From the NCBI RefSeq assembly GCF_000024545.1, contig NC_013947.1, forward strand, positions 4,216,001 through 4,280,000: a stretch of DNA of 64,000 nucleotides. Reading direction: 5' to 3'. The translations under genes were made by a program, and so were the position numbers. Shown piece by piece: positions 1 to 8,296 of the stretch. This DNA is from Stackebrandtia nassauensis DSM 44728. Lineage in GTDB: Bacteria > Actinomycetota > Actinomycetes > Mycobacteriales > Micromonosporaceae. The notes under the pieces are model-generated. The model was not told the DNA's origin. It did no database searches and was given only the letters and a program-made list of their open reading frames with translations. Each line of letters opens with the position of its first letter. The stretch's first letter is position 1.

Positions 1-186
1 GTTCACCCACGGGATGCCGTCGCCGTCGGCGCCGGTCAGGCCCGCCAGCCGCAGCACCGTGCGCTCCACGGCGACGGTGGTGTGGCTCTTGGCCATGTCC
101 ACGACCGGCTGGCCCGCGCGCCGCGCGAGTTTGCGAGCCCGGTCGATGGTGCCGTCGTCGAGCGGCAGCCGCGCCAGTTGGTTCAT
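1..186 (-). CDS. kamD: Lysine 5,6-aminomutase alpha subunit, N-terminal fragment
   Basis: Only the first 62 codons lie in the window; the gene continues past base 1. The fragment starts MNQLARLPLDDGTIDRAR and contains KSHTTVAVERTVLRLAGL, which matches the conserved start of the large subunit of the B12/PLP-dependent lysine 5,6-aminomutase (the HTTVTVERAV-type motif). The enzyme moves the terminal amino group of beta-lysine to give 3,5-diaminohexanoate. A GAGGAG ribosome site sits inside the end of the preceding amidohydrolase gene, so the two are probably translationally coupled. The nearby kdd and kamA genes support the call. The B12-binding and catalytic parts are not visible here. Confidence 0.85.
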   Translation of the reverse strand, partial: MNQLARLPLDDGTIDRARKLARRAGQPVVDMAKSHTTVAVERTVLRLAGLTGADGDGIPWVN

Positions 187-191
187 TCCTG

Positions 192-1730
192 TTACTCCTC
201 GTCGAAGATGACCGTGCCGTTGTGGACGGTGCGGCGGCAGCGCGGGTTGACCGAGTCGGGGCCGACGTCGGGAAGCCCGGGCTGGCGGTGGTCCCACACC
301 GCCAGGGTCGCGGGCGCTCCGGGCGCCAGCACCCCGGCCTCGTCGTCGCCGGTGGCGCGCCAGCCGCCCCGGGTGTGGGCGGCGAAGGCGGCGGTGGGCG
401 ACAGCCGCTGCGATGGGTTGTGGTGGTTGACCGCGGCGCGCACTCCGCCCCACGGGTCCAGCGGCGTGACCGGGCTGTCGGAGCCCAGTGCCAGCGGGAC
501 GCCGACCCCGGCCAGCGAGCCGAAGGGGTTGGCGGCCAGTGAGCGTTCGGCGCCCAGGCGGGTCGCGTACATGGCCTCGGTGCCTCCCCAGCGGGCGTCG
601 AAGGACGGCTGCACGCTCGCGTACAGTCCGAAGGAGACGAACCCGGCGATCATCTGCTTGTCGAGCAGCTCGGCGTGTTCGACCCGGTGGCGTCCATTGC
701 GGATGACCTCCAGGCCCACGGTCTGCGCGGCGGCGGCGATGCCGGTGAGGACATTATGGATGGCCTGGTCGCCGATGGCGTGGAACCCGCCCTGCAGGCC
801 CTGTCCGGAGCAGTTGATGATGTGCTGCTCGACGTCCTCGGCCGACAGGTAGGCGTGGCCGGTGGTGTCGGCGTCGGCGTAGGGCTGCGTGACGGCGGCG
901 GTGTGGGCGCCGATCGAACCGTCCACCGACAGGTCACCGGCGCAGGCGTGGGCGCCCAGTTCCCGGGCCTTGGCGGCGGCGCACAACTCTCCCCAGTAGC
1001 CGAACACGCGCGGCAGCGGCTCGCCGGAGGCGGCCAGTGCCAGCAGTCCGGTGAAGTCGTCCTCGCCGACGCTGGAACCCGGGGTCACCATCCCGCACTC
1101 GACGACCGCGGCGATGCCGAGACTTGCCGCGTGCTTGAGCGCCACCCGTTGCACCTGGGTGCGCTGGGTGTCGGGGATGGCGGCCGCCGCGGCTGCCCGG
1201 GCGGCCTTGTGGGCGTGCAGCGTCAGCACGCCGGAGTCGTCGTAGCCTTCCAGTTCGGCCAGGTCGGGGCGCTCCAGCAGCAGTGCCGCCGAGGCGATGC
1301 CGGTGTGTCCGCAGGTGCGCGACAGGTAGGCGCGACGGCCACCCACCGCGCGCGCCAGTTCGACGCCGGTGGGCAGCGCCGGGTCGTCCCACTCGGTCTC
1401 GTCGAAACCGTGCCCCATGATGATCGCGTGCTGCGACGTCGCCTTGGCGGCGTCGGCGACCCGGTCCAGCAGCTCGGTGGCCGAGCCGGTGCCGTCCAGG
1501 TTCAGGCCCGACAGCGCGTTGCCGGTGCCGGTGACGTGCGCGTGCGAGTCGACGAAGGCCGGGGTGACCAGGCAGCCGTCCAGCTCGACGGTCTCGTCGG
1601 CGGCGGGCGCGTCGGCGTCGACTCCCAGCCAGCTGACCCGTCCGTCGGTGATCGCCAGCGCGGTCGCGTTCGGGTAGGCGGGGCTGAGGACGTGTCCGCC
1701 GCGGTACAGGGTGGTGTGAGTTGCGTTCAT
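192..1730 (-). CDS. YtcJ-like metal-dependent amidohydrolase
   Basis: A 512-residue protein of the amidohydrolase-3 (YtcJ) type. It has an N-terminal beta-sandwich segment, the DSHAHVTG metal-binding motif, an HAIGD motif near the middle, and the late LALGSDSPVTPLDPWGG motif typical of this family. Members hydrolyse amide or imine bonds of small molecules in the cytoplasm; the substrate cannot be read from sequence. The start chosen (MNATHTTLYRGG) lies 5 bp after the kdd stop, although the frame stays open further upstream. It sits between kdd and kamD, so a role on a lysine-derived amine or lactam is possible, but this is inference from position only. Confidence 0.85.
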   Translation of the reverse strand: MNATHTTLYRGGHVLSPAYPNATALAITDGRVSWLGVDADAPAADETVELDGCLVTPAFVDSHAHVTGTGNALSGLNLDGTGSATELLDRVADAAKATSQHAIIMGHGFDETEWDDPALPTGVELARAVGGRRAYLSRTCGHTGIASAALLLERPDLAELEGYDDSGVLTLHAHKAARAAAAAAIPDTQRTQVQRVALKHAASLGIAAVVECGMVTPGSSVGEDDFTGLLALAASGEPLPRVFGYWGELCAAAKARELGAHACAGDLSVDGSIGAHTAAVTQPYADADTTGHAYLSAEDVEQHIINCSGQGLQGGFHAIGDQAIHNVLTGIAAAAQTVGLEVIRNGRHRVEHAELLDKQMIAGFVSFGLYASVQPSFDARWGGTEAMYATRLGAERSLAANPFGSLAGVGVPLALGSDSPVTPLDPWGGVRAAVNHHNPSQRLSPTAAFAAHTRGGWRATGDDEAGVLAPGAPATLAVWDHRQPGLPDVGPDSVNPRCRRTVHNGTVIFDEE

Positions 1731-1735
1731 GGCTG

Positions 1736-2854
1736 TCAGTCTGCCGATGTCCGGGCGCTGAACGCCGAGCGGGCGCCGGGGTGGGACCGCACCAGGTCGA
1801 GCGCGTAGGCGGCGTGCCCGGGTGTGTAGCCGTTGCCGATGAGCATCTCGACGTCGGCGGCCAGTCCCTCGGCGCCCAGCGCGGCGGTGGGGAAAGAGGT
1901 GGCCATGGAGAAGAAGATGACGGTGCCGCCCTCGGCGGTCGACAGGATGGCGCCGTGTTCGCAGCCGGGCACGTCGACGCACACGACGGTGATGTCGGCG
2001 CCGGTGATCATCTGGCGGCGTTCGGCGTCGGTGAGCATGTCGTTGGCGCCGGGGTCGTCGGCGGCGGCCAGCCGGTCCAGGACGGCGGCCGACACGGCTA
2101 CCGCGTCGGTGGCGTCGGCGACGGCGATCTCGTCGGTGAGTCCGCGCGCGGCCAGGGCCTTCGCCTCGGCGGCGGTGCGGACGATGCCCACGGCGGTGCC
2201 CGCGCCCCGGTCGCGGGCGGCGGCCAGCGACAGGGTGCCGCTCTTTCCGGCCGCGCCCAGTACCGCCACCGACGGGGCCTTGCCGGTGGCGCGGCGGTGC
2301 CGCTCGACCACCCGGGCGGTCATGGCGGGGGCGCCGCACACGTCGAAGACGGCAAGCGCCTCGGTGTCGGGCAGGTCTTCGGGAAGAACGGCGGCGATGG
2401 AGCGGGCGAACAGGATGGCGTGCCCGTCGCAGGGAACCTGTTCGGAGCCGCCGTCCCAGTCGGCCAGCTCGTCGTGGATGGCCAGCGGGGTCAGCGTCAG
2501 CGACACCAGGGTCGCGACCTTGTCCCCGGCCTTGAGCCCCAGCGGCGATTCCGGTCCGGCCTCCTCGACGGTGCCGATGAGCATGCCGCCCGAGCCCGTG
2601 ACCGGGTTGTGCATCTTGCCGCGTTCGGCGATGATCTCGCGCACCGCGCGACGCACGGCCGCTCCGTCGCCGTCGTGCGCCTCGCGCAGCTGCCGGTACG
2701 AGGCCGCGTCCAGATTGAGGCGCTCGACACGTATCCGCACCTCGTCGGGCCGGATCTCGGGGCTGGCGTCCAGGCGCAGCGCCGCCTGCGGCAGCACTCC
2801 GACGGGCTCCAGCACCCGGTGCAGGCCGATGGGCGAACCGGACGGGACAGGCAT
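1736..2854 (-). CDS. kdd: L-erythro-3,5-diaminohexanoate dehydrogenase
   Basis: A 372-residue protein whose N-terminus (GLHRVLEPVGVLPQAALRLD, then the LNLDAASYRQL segment) matches 3,5-diaminohexanoate dehydrogenase of the lysine fermentation pathway. A Rossmann motif, AVLGAAGKSGTLSLAA, lies in the middle. The enzyme oxidatively deaminates 3,5-diaminohexanoate to 5-amino-3-oxohexanoate using NAD(P). The start is the ATG at 2854 because a GGAGGTGG ribosome site ends 2-6 bases before it; an in-frame GTG at 2866 lies within that site. First gene of the minus-strand kdd-amidohydrolase-kamD run, divergent from kamA. Confidence 0.88.
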   Translation of the reverse strand: MPVPSGSPIGLHRVLEPVGVLPQAALRLDASPEIRPDEVRIRVERLNLDAASYRQLREAHDGDGAAVRRAVREIIAERGKMHNPVTGSGGMLIGTVEEAGPESPLGLKAGDKVATLVSLTLTPLAIHDELADWDGGSEQVPCDGHAILFARSIAAVLPEDLPDTEALAVFDVCGAPAMTARVVERHRRATGKAPSVAVLGAAGKSGTLSLAAARDRGAGTAVGIVRTAAEAKALAARGLTDEIAVADATDAVAVSAAVLDRLAAADDPGANDMLTDAERRQMITGADITVVCVDVPGCEHGAILSTAEGGTVIFFSMATSFPTAALGAEGLAADVEMLIGNGYTPGHAAYALDLVRSHPGARSAFSARTSAD

Positions 2855-2918
2855 GTCCACCTCCACCTTTACTTTGGGGTTCGGCTGAGGATAGCCGAAA
2901 AATCTCCGTCAGAGTACC

Positions 2919-2946
2919 TTGACATATGGAAGTCTTCCGCTATTGT
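2919..2946 (+). promoter_or_regulatory. Predicted kamA promoter with spacer palindrome
   Basis: TTGACA (2919-2924), a 16-base spacer and TATTGT (2941-2946) form a good vegetative promoter 38 bp before kamA. A perfect inverted repeat, GGAAG-T-CTTCC (2928-2938), lies between the two hexamers, where a bound regulator would block polymerase. No regulator gene is visible next to it. Confidence 0.6.
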
Positions 2947-2983
2947 CTCGCGGAGGCAGTGGAATCTAGCGAAGGTGGTCGCG

Positions 2984-4411
2984 ATGTCGCACCAGTTGAC
3001 GGGCCAGCCGTACGAATACAAGCGCACCCCCCTGGTCGAGCCCGACTGGCGACGCTTCCCGGGCTGGGCCGAGGTCACCGAGGAGGAGTGGTCCAGCGCA
3101 CAGTGGCAGCGTGTCCATTGTGTCAAGAATGTGGCGCAGCTGCGCGGCGTCCTGGGTGACCGGGTCGACGACGCCTTCTACGACGACCTGGCCGCCGACG
3201 GCGACAAGCGCGCCACCATGTCGATGCTGCTGCCGCCGCAGATGCTCAACACGATCGCGCCGACGCTGGAGACGACCGCGCCGGGCTCGTGGACCGAGGC
3301 GTACTACGCCGACCCGATCCGCCGCTACATGCTGCCGGTCTTCTCCGACCGCCGCACCGACTGGCCCTCGCACCCGCACGCCACCCGCGACTCGCTGCAC
3401 GAGCACGACATGTGGGTCGCCGAGGGTCTGACCCACCGCTACCCCACCAAGGTGCTGGCCGAGCTTTTGTCCACCTGCCCGCAGTACTGTGGACACTGCA
3501 CCCGCATGGACCTGGTCGGCAACTCCACCCCCACCATCGACAAGCTGAAACTCAAGCTCAAGCCGATGGCGCGCTACGACGCCATGATCGAGTACCTGCA
3601 GTCCCACCCGGGCGTACGCGACGTGGTCGTGTCGGGCGGCGACGTGGCCAACGTCCCGTGGAAGAACCTGGAGAACTTCATCTCCCGGCTGCTGGAGATC
3701 GAGTCCATTCGCGACATCCGGCTGGCCACCAAGGCGCTGATGGGCCTGCCGCAGCACTGGCTTCAGGACGACGTCGTCGACGGCATGGGCCGGGTGGCCA
3801 CCGTCGCCCGCGAACGCGGCGTGAACCTGGCCATCCACACCCACGTCAACCACGTCCAGTCGCTGACACCCACGGTGGCGCGGGCAGCGCGGGCGATGCT
3901 GGACGCGGGAGTGCGCGACGTCCGCAACCAGGGCGTACTCATGAACGGCGTCAACAACTCCCCCGAGGCCCTTTTGGACCTGTGCTTCGCCCTCCAGGGC
4001 GAGGCCAACATCCTGCCGTACTACTTCTACATGTGCGACATGATCCCCAACTCCGAGCACTGGCGCACCTCGGTGTCCGAAGCGCAGGCCCTGCAGACCG
4101 CCATCATGGGCTACCTGCCCGGCTACGCCACCCCGCGCATCATCTGCGACGTCCCGTTCGTGGGCAAGCGCTGGGTCCACCAGGTCGGCCGCTACGACGC
4201 CGAGCACGGCATCTCGTACTGGACCAAGAACTACCGCACCTCCATCGAGGCCGCCGACCCCGACGCGCTCACCCGCGAGTACCCGTACTACGACCCGATC
4301 CACACGCTGCCGGAAGCCGGTCAGGCCTGGTGGCGGGACCAGTTCCCGCCCAGCCAGATCGCCGAGGCCGGTCACGCCGCCGCCGCACTGTCCCGGGCCG
4401 CCAGCGTCTGA
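2984..4411 (+). CDS. kamA: KamA-family radical SAM protein (lysine 2,3-aminomutase)
   Basis: A 475-residue radical SAM protein. The cluster motif CPQYCGHC gives C165, C169 and C172 (CxxxCxxC) for the 4Fe-4S cluster, preceded by the GLTHRYPTKVL segment typical of lysine 2,3-aminomutases. The enzyme converts L-lysine to L-beta-lysine with SAM and PLP. It is about 60 residues longer than the clostridial enzyme. The usual PLP-lysine motif PGGGGK is replaced by DVPFVGK (K395), which I take to be the equivalent site. The start has GAAGGTGG 6 bases upstream. Proximity to kdd and kamD supports a catabolic role; beta-lysine for an antibiotic is the alternative. Confidence 0.85.
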   Translation: MSHQLTGQPYEYKRTPLVEPDWRRFPGWAEVTEEEWSSAQWQRVHCVKNVAQLRGVLGDRVDDAFYDDLAADGDKRATMSMLLPPQMLNTIAPTLETTAPGSWTEAYYADPIRRYMLPVFSDRRTDWPSHPHATRDSLHEHDMWVAEGLTHRYPTKVLAELLSTCPQYCGHCTRMDLVGNSTPTIDKLKLKLKPMARYDAMIEYLQSHPGVRDVVVSGGDVANVPWKNLENFISRLLEIESIRDIRLATKALMGLPQHWLQDDVVDGMGRVATVARERGVNLAIHTHVNHVQSLTPTVARAARAMLDAGVRDVRNQGVLMNGVNNSPEALLDLCFALQGEANILPYYFYMCDMIPNSEHWRTSVSEAQALQTAIMGYLPGYATPRIICDVPFVGKRWVHQVGRYDAEHGISYWTKNYRTSIEAADPDALTREYPYYDPIHTLPEAGQAWWRDQFPPSQIAEAGHAAAALSRAASV

Positions 4412-4440
4412 CAGCCGTTGCGGCACAAAGAAACGAGATA

Positions 4441-4488
4441 TTGACACACGTACATGTTTCAGATAGGCTCTGCCCAGGTTACTAACCT
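4441..4488 (+). promoter_or_regulatory. Promoter and inverted repeat upstream of GH16 gene
   Basis: TTGACA (4441-4446), a 17-base spacer and TAGGCT (4464-4469) form a near-consensus promoter. The inverted repeat AGGTT-ACT-AACCT (4476-4488) begins at the expected transcription start, a usual place for a repressor operator. Confidence 0.55.
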
Positions 4489-4527
4489 GTAAGTAAGTGC
4501 CCATCCATCCTCCCCCGCGAGGTCGTC

Positions 4528-5484
4528 ATGAGACATGACAGTTCCCCATCCGCGACCAAACCCACCAAACGGCGGCTGCTCACGGCAGCCGCCGTCCTGC
4601 TGCTGTCGGCAGCCCTCCTGGCCGTCCCCGGTACCGCCCAGGCGTCCATCCCCACCAATCCGGGCTGGACCCAGGTCTTCGGCGACGACTTCGACGGTGC
4701 CGCAGGCTCCCTGCCCTCCACCGACCGCTGGCGCTTCAGCATCGGCCACGGCTACCCCGGCGGCCCCGCCAACTGGGGCACCGGCGAGATCGCCTACCAC
4801 ACCGACGATCCCAACAACGTCAGTGTGGACGGCAACGGCAACCTCAACATCACCCCCCGCCGCGACGGCTCCGGCAACTGGACCTCGGCCCGCATCGAGA
4901 CCAACAAGCAGGACTTCAAACCCCCGTCGGGCGGCGTCGTCCGCATCGAGAGCCGCCTCCAGATGCCCAACGTCACCGGCGAAGCCGCCAAGGGCTACTG
5001 GCCCGCCTTCTGGGCCCTGGGCTCCCCCTACCGGGGCAACTGGTGGAACTGGCCGGGCATCGGCGAGTTCGACGTCATGGAGAACGTCAACGGCATCGAC
5101 TCCGTCTGGGGCGTCCTCCACTGTGGCACGGCTCCCGGCGGTCCCTGCAACGAGAACAACGGCATCGGCGCCAGCCGCCCCTGCCCCGGCGGCACCTGCC
5201 AGAGCGGCTTCCACACCTACACCTTCGAATGGGACACCAGCGTCAGCCCCCACCAACTCCGTTGGCTGGTGGACGGCCAACAGTTCCACAGCGTCCGCCA
5301 GGACCAGCTGCCCGCCGACACCTGGAACCAGATGACCAGCCACGCCGGCTACTTCATAATCCTCAACGTCGCCATCGGCGGCGCGTTCCCCGACGGCGTC
5401 GCGGGCCACCAGACCCCCACCGCCGCCACCGTCCCCAACCACCCCATGGTCGTCGACTACGTCGCCGTGTGGACCAAACCCTGA
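4528..5484 (+). CDS. Secreted GH16 endo-beta-1,3-glucanase (laminarinase type)
   Basis: A 318-residue exported glycoside hydrolase of family 16. Residues 1-39 are a signal peptide (KRR charge cluster, hydrophobic stretch, AQA cleavage site). The catalytic motif EFDVME gives E180 as nucleophile and E185 as acid/base, with D182 between them. Flanking aromatic residues (GYWPAFWALG, WWNWPGIG) and the C-terminal MVVDYVAVW strand are family hallmarks. It probably cuts beta-1,3-glucans outside the cell; laminarin or fungal wall glucan is the likely substrate by family. There is no carbohydrate-binding module. It stands alone, with its own promoter and a strong terminator. Confidence 0.92.
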   Translation: MRHDSSPSATKPTKRRLLTAAAVLLLSAALLAVPGTAQASIPTNPGWTQVFGDDFDGAAGSLPSTDRWRFSIGHGYPGGPANWGTGEIAYHTDDPNNVSVDGNGNLNITPRRDGSGNWTSARIETNKQDFKPPSGGVVRIESRLQMPNVTGEAAKGYWPAFWALGSPYRGNWWNWPGIGEFDVMENVNGIDSVWGVLHCGTAPGGPCNENNGIGASRPCPGGTCQSGFHTYTFEWDTSVSPHQLRWLVDGQQFHSVRQDQLPADTWNQMTSHAGYFIILNVAIGGAFPDGVAGHQTPTAATVPNHPMVVDYVAVWTKP

Positions 5485-5497
5485 CCCGCCTGACAAC

Positions 5498-5527
5498 GTG
5501 AGCCCGAACCGGGTGGTTCGGGCTCAC
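5498..5527 (+). terminator. Hairpin after the GH16 gene
   Basis: A perfect 13-bp stem (5498-5510 with 5515-5527) and a GGGT loop, 13 bases after the stop codon. There is no T-run; it is probably a terminator of the U-less type common in GC-rich actinobacteria. Confidence 0.7.
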
Positions 5528-5588
5528 GAGTCCCCCCACCCAGCTCGCCGATATGATGCCGCTTCCATCACCTGCGAGGAAAGCGACC

Positions 5589-6134
5589 ATGGAACTAAGG
5601 CGAAGCCTGAACCCGATGCCCTTCGAACTGCGCACCAAGCGCGACGTCGAAGCCAAACAAATGCTGCTGCCCGCCCTGGCGGCACTCCTCGTGGGCATCT
5701 CGATGGCCCTCATCCTCGACCTGAGCACCTGGCCCAGCTGGGCCCTGCTGGGCTGCGTCGCCCTCGTCATCGTCTTCAGCCTCTTCATGTACCTGCGCTT
5801 CGGCGGCCGCCCCGTCCTCGCGGCCGACACCGAACGCCTGTGGATCCGCATCGGCGCGGCCACCTTCGTCGGCCTGTCCTGGTCCGAGGTCGACAACCTC
5901 CGCCTCACCACCCGCGACGTCCACAAATACCTCCTCTGGGACGCCCCCACCGCCGTGGACGAACTCCAGGCCAGCCCCAAACTCTGGAAGACCACCAACG
6001 GCACCCGCGTAGCCTTCGACACCCCCTTCGCGATCGGCTTCACCAACAAGGACCGCGACCGCCGCTCCACCATCAACGAACTCCGCAAACTCGCCCCCTC
6101 GGGCACCGAGTTCCGCACCGTCACCACCACCTGA
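5589..6134 (+). CDS. Membrane protein with two N-terminal helices, function unknown
   Basis: A 181-residue protein. A short cytoplasmic lead is followed by two closely spaced transmembrane helices (about residues 29-45 and 51-69). A soluble C-terminal domain of about 110 residues follows (RLWIRIGAATFVGLSWSEVDNLRL...), whose layout resembles bacterial PH-like (YdbS-type) membrane proteins. That resemblance is weak. The start ATG has GAGGAAAG about 6 bases upstream; an earlier in-frame ATG at 5553 has no ribosome site. Single gene between the GH16 terminator and the tRNA. Confidence 0.65.
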   Translation: MELRRSLNPMPFELRTKRDVEAKQMLLPALAALLVGISMALILDLSTWPSWALLGCVALVIVFSLFMYLRFGGRPVLAADTERLWIRIGAATFVGLSWSEVDNLRLTTRDVHKYLLWDAPTAVDELQASPKLWKTTNGTRVAFDTPFAIGFTNKDRDRRSTINELRKLAPSGTEFRTVTTT

Positions 6135-6263
6135 AACGCACCCCCGATAGTCGCTCGCCCGGCCCCCAACCCCTCGTGTAAAGTGTTGCCTCGCGTGCCA
6201 ATTCGGGACGCGAGTACCGTGGTGTTCCACCACGAACCCAGAGATACAACTACATATGTGCGC

Positions 6264-6349
6264 GCGCGAGTGGCGGAATGGCAGACGCGCTAGCTTGAGG
6301 TGCTAGTGCCCTATTATTGGGCGTGGGGGTTCAAGTCCCCCCTCGCGCA
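6264..6349 (+). tRNA. tRNA-Leu (GAG)
   Basis: The acceptor stem GCGCGAG (6264-6270) pairs with CTCGCGC (6342-6348), and the discriminator base is A6349. The anticodon stem CTAGC/GCTAG encloses loop TTGAGGT with anticodon GAG at 6297-6299. A long class II variable arm (TGCCCTATTATTGGGC region) and a GGTTCAAGTCC T-loop fit tRNA-Leu. CCA is not encoded. It reads CUC/CUU leucine codons. Confidence 0.95.
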
Positions 6350-6358
6350 CAGCTCAGA

Positions 6359-6403
6359 CCCCAGGTGGGCAGCCCGGTAGGGCAGCCACCTGGGGTTCTT
6401 CTA
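6359..6403 (+). terminator. Terminator after tRNA-Leu
   Basis: Stem CCCCAGGTGG (6359-6368) pairs with CCACCTGGGG (6386-6395) and is followed by TTCTTCTAT. It lies 10 bases after the tRNA. Confidence 0.8.
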
Positions 6404-6511
6404 TACCCCCCGCCGCACCCACGATGACACGGGTCGCACGATAAAGCACCTTTCGTCCCATTGAGGACCAAAGACCTCACCACGTCAGGGTCTGTCAGCT
6501 CACCACGGCGA

Positions 6512-6552
6512 CACGAAACGGTGAGGCAAACTCACCAACCAGTTCGTAACCT
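6512..6552 (+). promoter_or_regulatory. Upstream element shared with 9378-9418, copy 1
   Basis: CACGAAACG, then GTGAGGCA, 16 unconserved bases and CGTAACCT. The same blocks with identical spacing occur at 9378-9418. Within this copy GGTGAG (6520-6525) and CTCACC (6531-6536) form an inverted repeat. It lies 114 bp before the small gene at 6667. It looks like a promoter/operator for a common regulator or alternative sigma factor. The rest of the 6404-6666 gap holds nothing else I can support. Confidence 0.5.
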
Positions 6553-6666
6553 TGCGTTCGCGGGCACGGCAACCCTCCACACGCCACCCCCATTCAGTCC
6601 ACTCCGGACCAGCACCGGAGCCGGCGCCCTGCTCATCCTGCCCGCTGCGACCACATAGGCCCCTCC

Positions 6667-7116
6667 ATGACACCCAAAACCCGCGCCGCGGTTGTCACAG
6701 TCGAAACATTGACGGAGACCGTGACCGTCAGTCTGGACGGCGCCAACCCCGTACCAGGCATCCTCGACATCTACCCCGACCCGGCCGCCAGCGCGTTCGG
6801 GCTCGCGATCCAGTGGACCATCACCGTCAACGGCACCATCGGCGCCACGTTCCAGGTGCCGCCGCAACACGTCCAGATGCGCATCACCTACGGCAAGGGC
6901 CAGAAAGCCGGAGGCGGCGGCATCATCCGCGCCGGATCCCACCAGAACGGCACGACCGTCATCTACGGGGAAGGACCGCTGTCGGGCTGCCTACACGAAC
7001 GCTTCGATGACGTCGAGTTCACCGCTCCGGGAACCGGACGCGTCCGCCGCCTTCGCGTATGCCAAAGCTGCGACCTGTTCGTCGACCGCACCAAGATCCC
7101 AATCCGACTAAAGTAG
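6667..7116 (+). CDS. Small hypothetical protein with C-terminal CxxC
   Basis: A 149-residue protein not recognised as a known family. It is rich in beta-prone segments (TVTVSLDG, WTITVNGTIGATFQV) and has two cysteines in LRVCQSCDLF near the end plus one in LSGCLHERF, so a structural metal site is possible. No signal peptide or transmembrane helix. There is no strong ribosome site (GGCCCCTCC precedes the ATG), so the start is uncertain. It carries the same upstream element as the small zinc-ribbon gene at 9481, which suggests shared control. Confidence 0.5.
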   Translation: MTPKTRAAVVTVETLTETVTVSLDGANPVPGILDIYPDPAASAFGLAIQWTITVNGTIGATFQVPPQHVQMRITYGKGQKAGGGGIIRAGSHQNGTTVIYGEGPLSGCLHERFDDVEFTAPGTGRVRRLRVCQSCDLFVDRTKIPIRLK

Positions 7117-7214
7117 ACACCATGCCCGAGCACCTGTTCCGCGCTGGCATGTCCGTACACGTCGTCATGTGTTCGCCGAGGCATACGAAGCTTGGGACAG
7201 GTGGGGTGACCGCT

Positions 7215-7607
7215 ATGAAGCTTTGGATCCCCATAGCCGTGACCAGTGTGGCCGTCGTCAGTGGCGCCGCGTGGATCACGCTCGTAGGCACGTCCGAGCG
7301 TGGCCCCTTCGTCGAGGGCCTCGATCCCGGTGAGGTCGCTTGCGTCGACTTGATCTCCGGGGACCTGCTCACCTTGCCGCAGGACGACTACCTCGCCTGG
7401 AGCACCGATGTTTACGAGCTTGCCCGGAGCGCGGCCGAGTCGCGTGACTACGGCGTGGTCACGGCCGCTGATGTGATCGTCGACGACTACGACGACGGCG
7501 AGATCAGCCCCATTGAACTGCATTTCGAGACCAGCGACTTCGCCGATGCCTGCGCGGCCGCGGATTTCGTCAGCGAAACGCAGGTCTACAACGCGAAGCA
7601 GCGGTGA
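7215..7607 (+). CDS. Small exported or membrane-anchored hypothetical protein
   Basis: A 130-residue protein. MKLWIPIAVTSVAVVSGAAWITLVG forms a signal or anchor helix at residues 1-25, followed by an acidic extracellular domain of about 100 residues (VIVDDYDDGEISPIELHFE) with two cysteines. No family is recognised. The ATG at 7215 is chosen because AGGTGGGG lies 8 bases upstream and the hydrophobic segment follows directly; the longer open frame from 7059 overlaps the previous gene. Confidence 0.6.
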   Translation: MKLWIPIAVTSVAVVSGAAWITLVGTSERGPFVEGLDPGEVACVDLISGDLLTLPQDDYLAWSTDVYELARSAAESRDYGVVTAADVIVDDYDDGEISPIELHFETSDFADACAAADFVSETQVYNAKQR

Positions 7608-7717
7608 CACCGTCTGCGAACTCGGCCTGGCTGTCGCGGTATTAAGCGAATGTTAAGCGCCTATGGGGAAGCTTGCCGACGCGCGAAACGCGTTTCTCTG
7701 GAGGAAAGGGCCGGTAA

Positions 7718-8296
7718 ATGGCAAGCAGGAAGTGGACGATCGCCGCCGTGGCAGCCGCGACCATCGCGGTCGCCGGTGGCACCGCGGGATGGGCCGCGGC
7801 CGACAGCGTCGACACCAAGGCGTCGACCTATGTGGATGGTCTCAACAAGGTGACCGACGACTGGAACGACCACTACCGGGAACTGGGTGGTTCACTGTGC
7901 GACGGGTGCGAGAACTCCGACAACACCGACCTGGTCGTGCTGTGGCAGTCGGTTCTGGTCGTCGACGGGTTCCTGGCCACTGAGGACCCCATCGACGGGT
8001 ACTTCGGGCCCGACACCAAGCGCGCCACCGCCATGTGGCAGGACCACTTCGGTGTGAAGCAGACCGGCAAGGTGAACGCCGCCACCTGGGCCGAGGCCAG
8101 CAGTCACCTGAGTGAGACCGACGGCACCGTCTACTACGCCAAGGAGGGTGGCGGCGAGGTTCGTTTCACCCGACACGAGGACGGTTCCTACACCTTTAAC
8201 AAGGTGCTGATCCCGGGTGGCGAGGAACTGGTCAACAACGGCGGCAAGCGGATCGAGTTCTACAAGCGGACCGTCAAGCTAGCTCCGGTCGGATAA
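7718..8296 (+). CDS. Secreted protein with peptidoglycan-binding-1 domain
   Basis: A 192-residue exported protein. The signal peptide is residues 1-28 (basic start, AAVAAATIAVAGGTAGWAAA). The segment DGYFGPDTKRATAMWQDHFGVKQTGKVNAATW is a peptidoglycan-binding type 1 domain of the three-helix kind. The C-terminal 60 residues (GGGEVRFTRHEDGSYTFNKVLIPGGEE) have no recognised enzyme motif. It probably attaches to the cell wall. GGAGGAAAGG precedes the start. Its end overlaps the convergent DoxX-like gene by 18 bp. Confidence 0.75.
   Translation: MASRKWTIAAVAAATIAVAGGTAGWAAADSVDTKASTYVDGLNKVTDDWNDHYRELGGSLCDGCENSDNTDLVVLWQSVLVVDGFLATEDPIDGYFGPDTKRATAMWQDHFGVKQTGKVNAATWAEASSHLSETDGTVYYAKEGGGEVRFTRHEDGSYTFNKVLIPGGEELVNNGGKRIEFYKRTVKLAPVG

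Noticed and set aside
1721-2983. Extension of kamA by 421 codons upstream
   Set aside because: The frame is open, but it runs antisense to kdd. The KamA protein starts normally at 2984 with a ribosome site, and a promoter lies between.
2966-4504. Minus-strand open frame of 512 codons opposite kamA
   Set aside because: The kamA strand has clear radical SAM motifs and codon bias; the antisense frame is a shadow.
6461-6658. 65-codon open frame before the 6667 gene
   Set aside because: It covers the shared upstream element, has no ribosome site and no plausible protein features.
7650-7853. 67-codon plus-strand frame
   Set aside because: It overlaps the well-supported peptidoglycan-binding gene, which has the better ribosome site and signal peptide.
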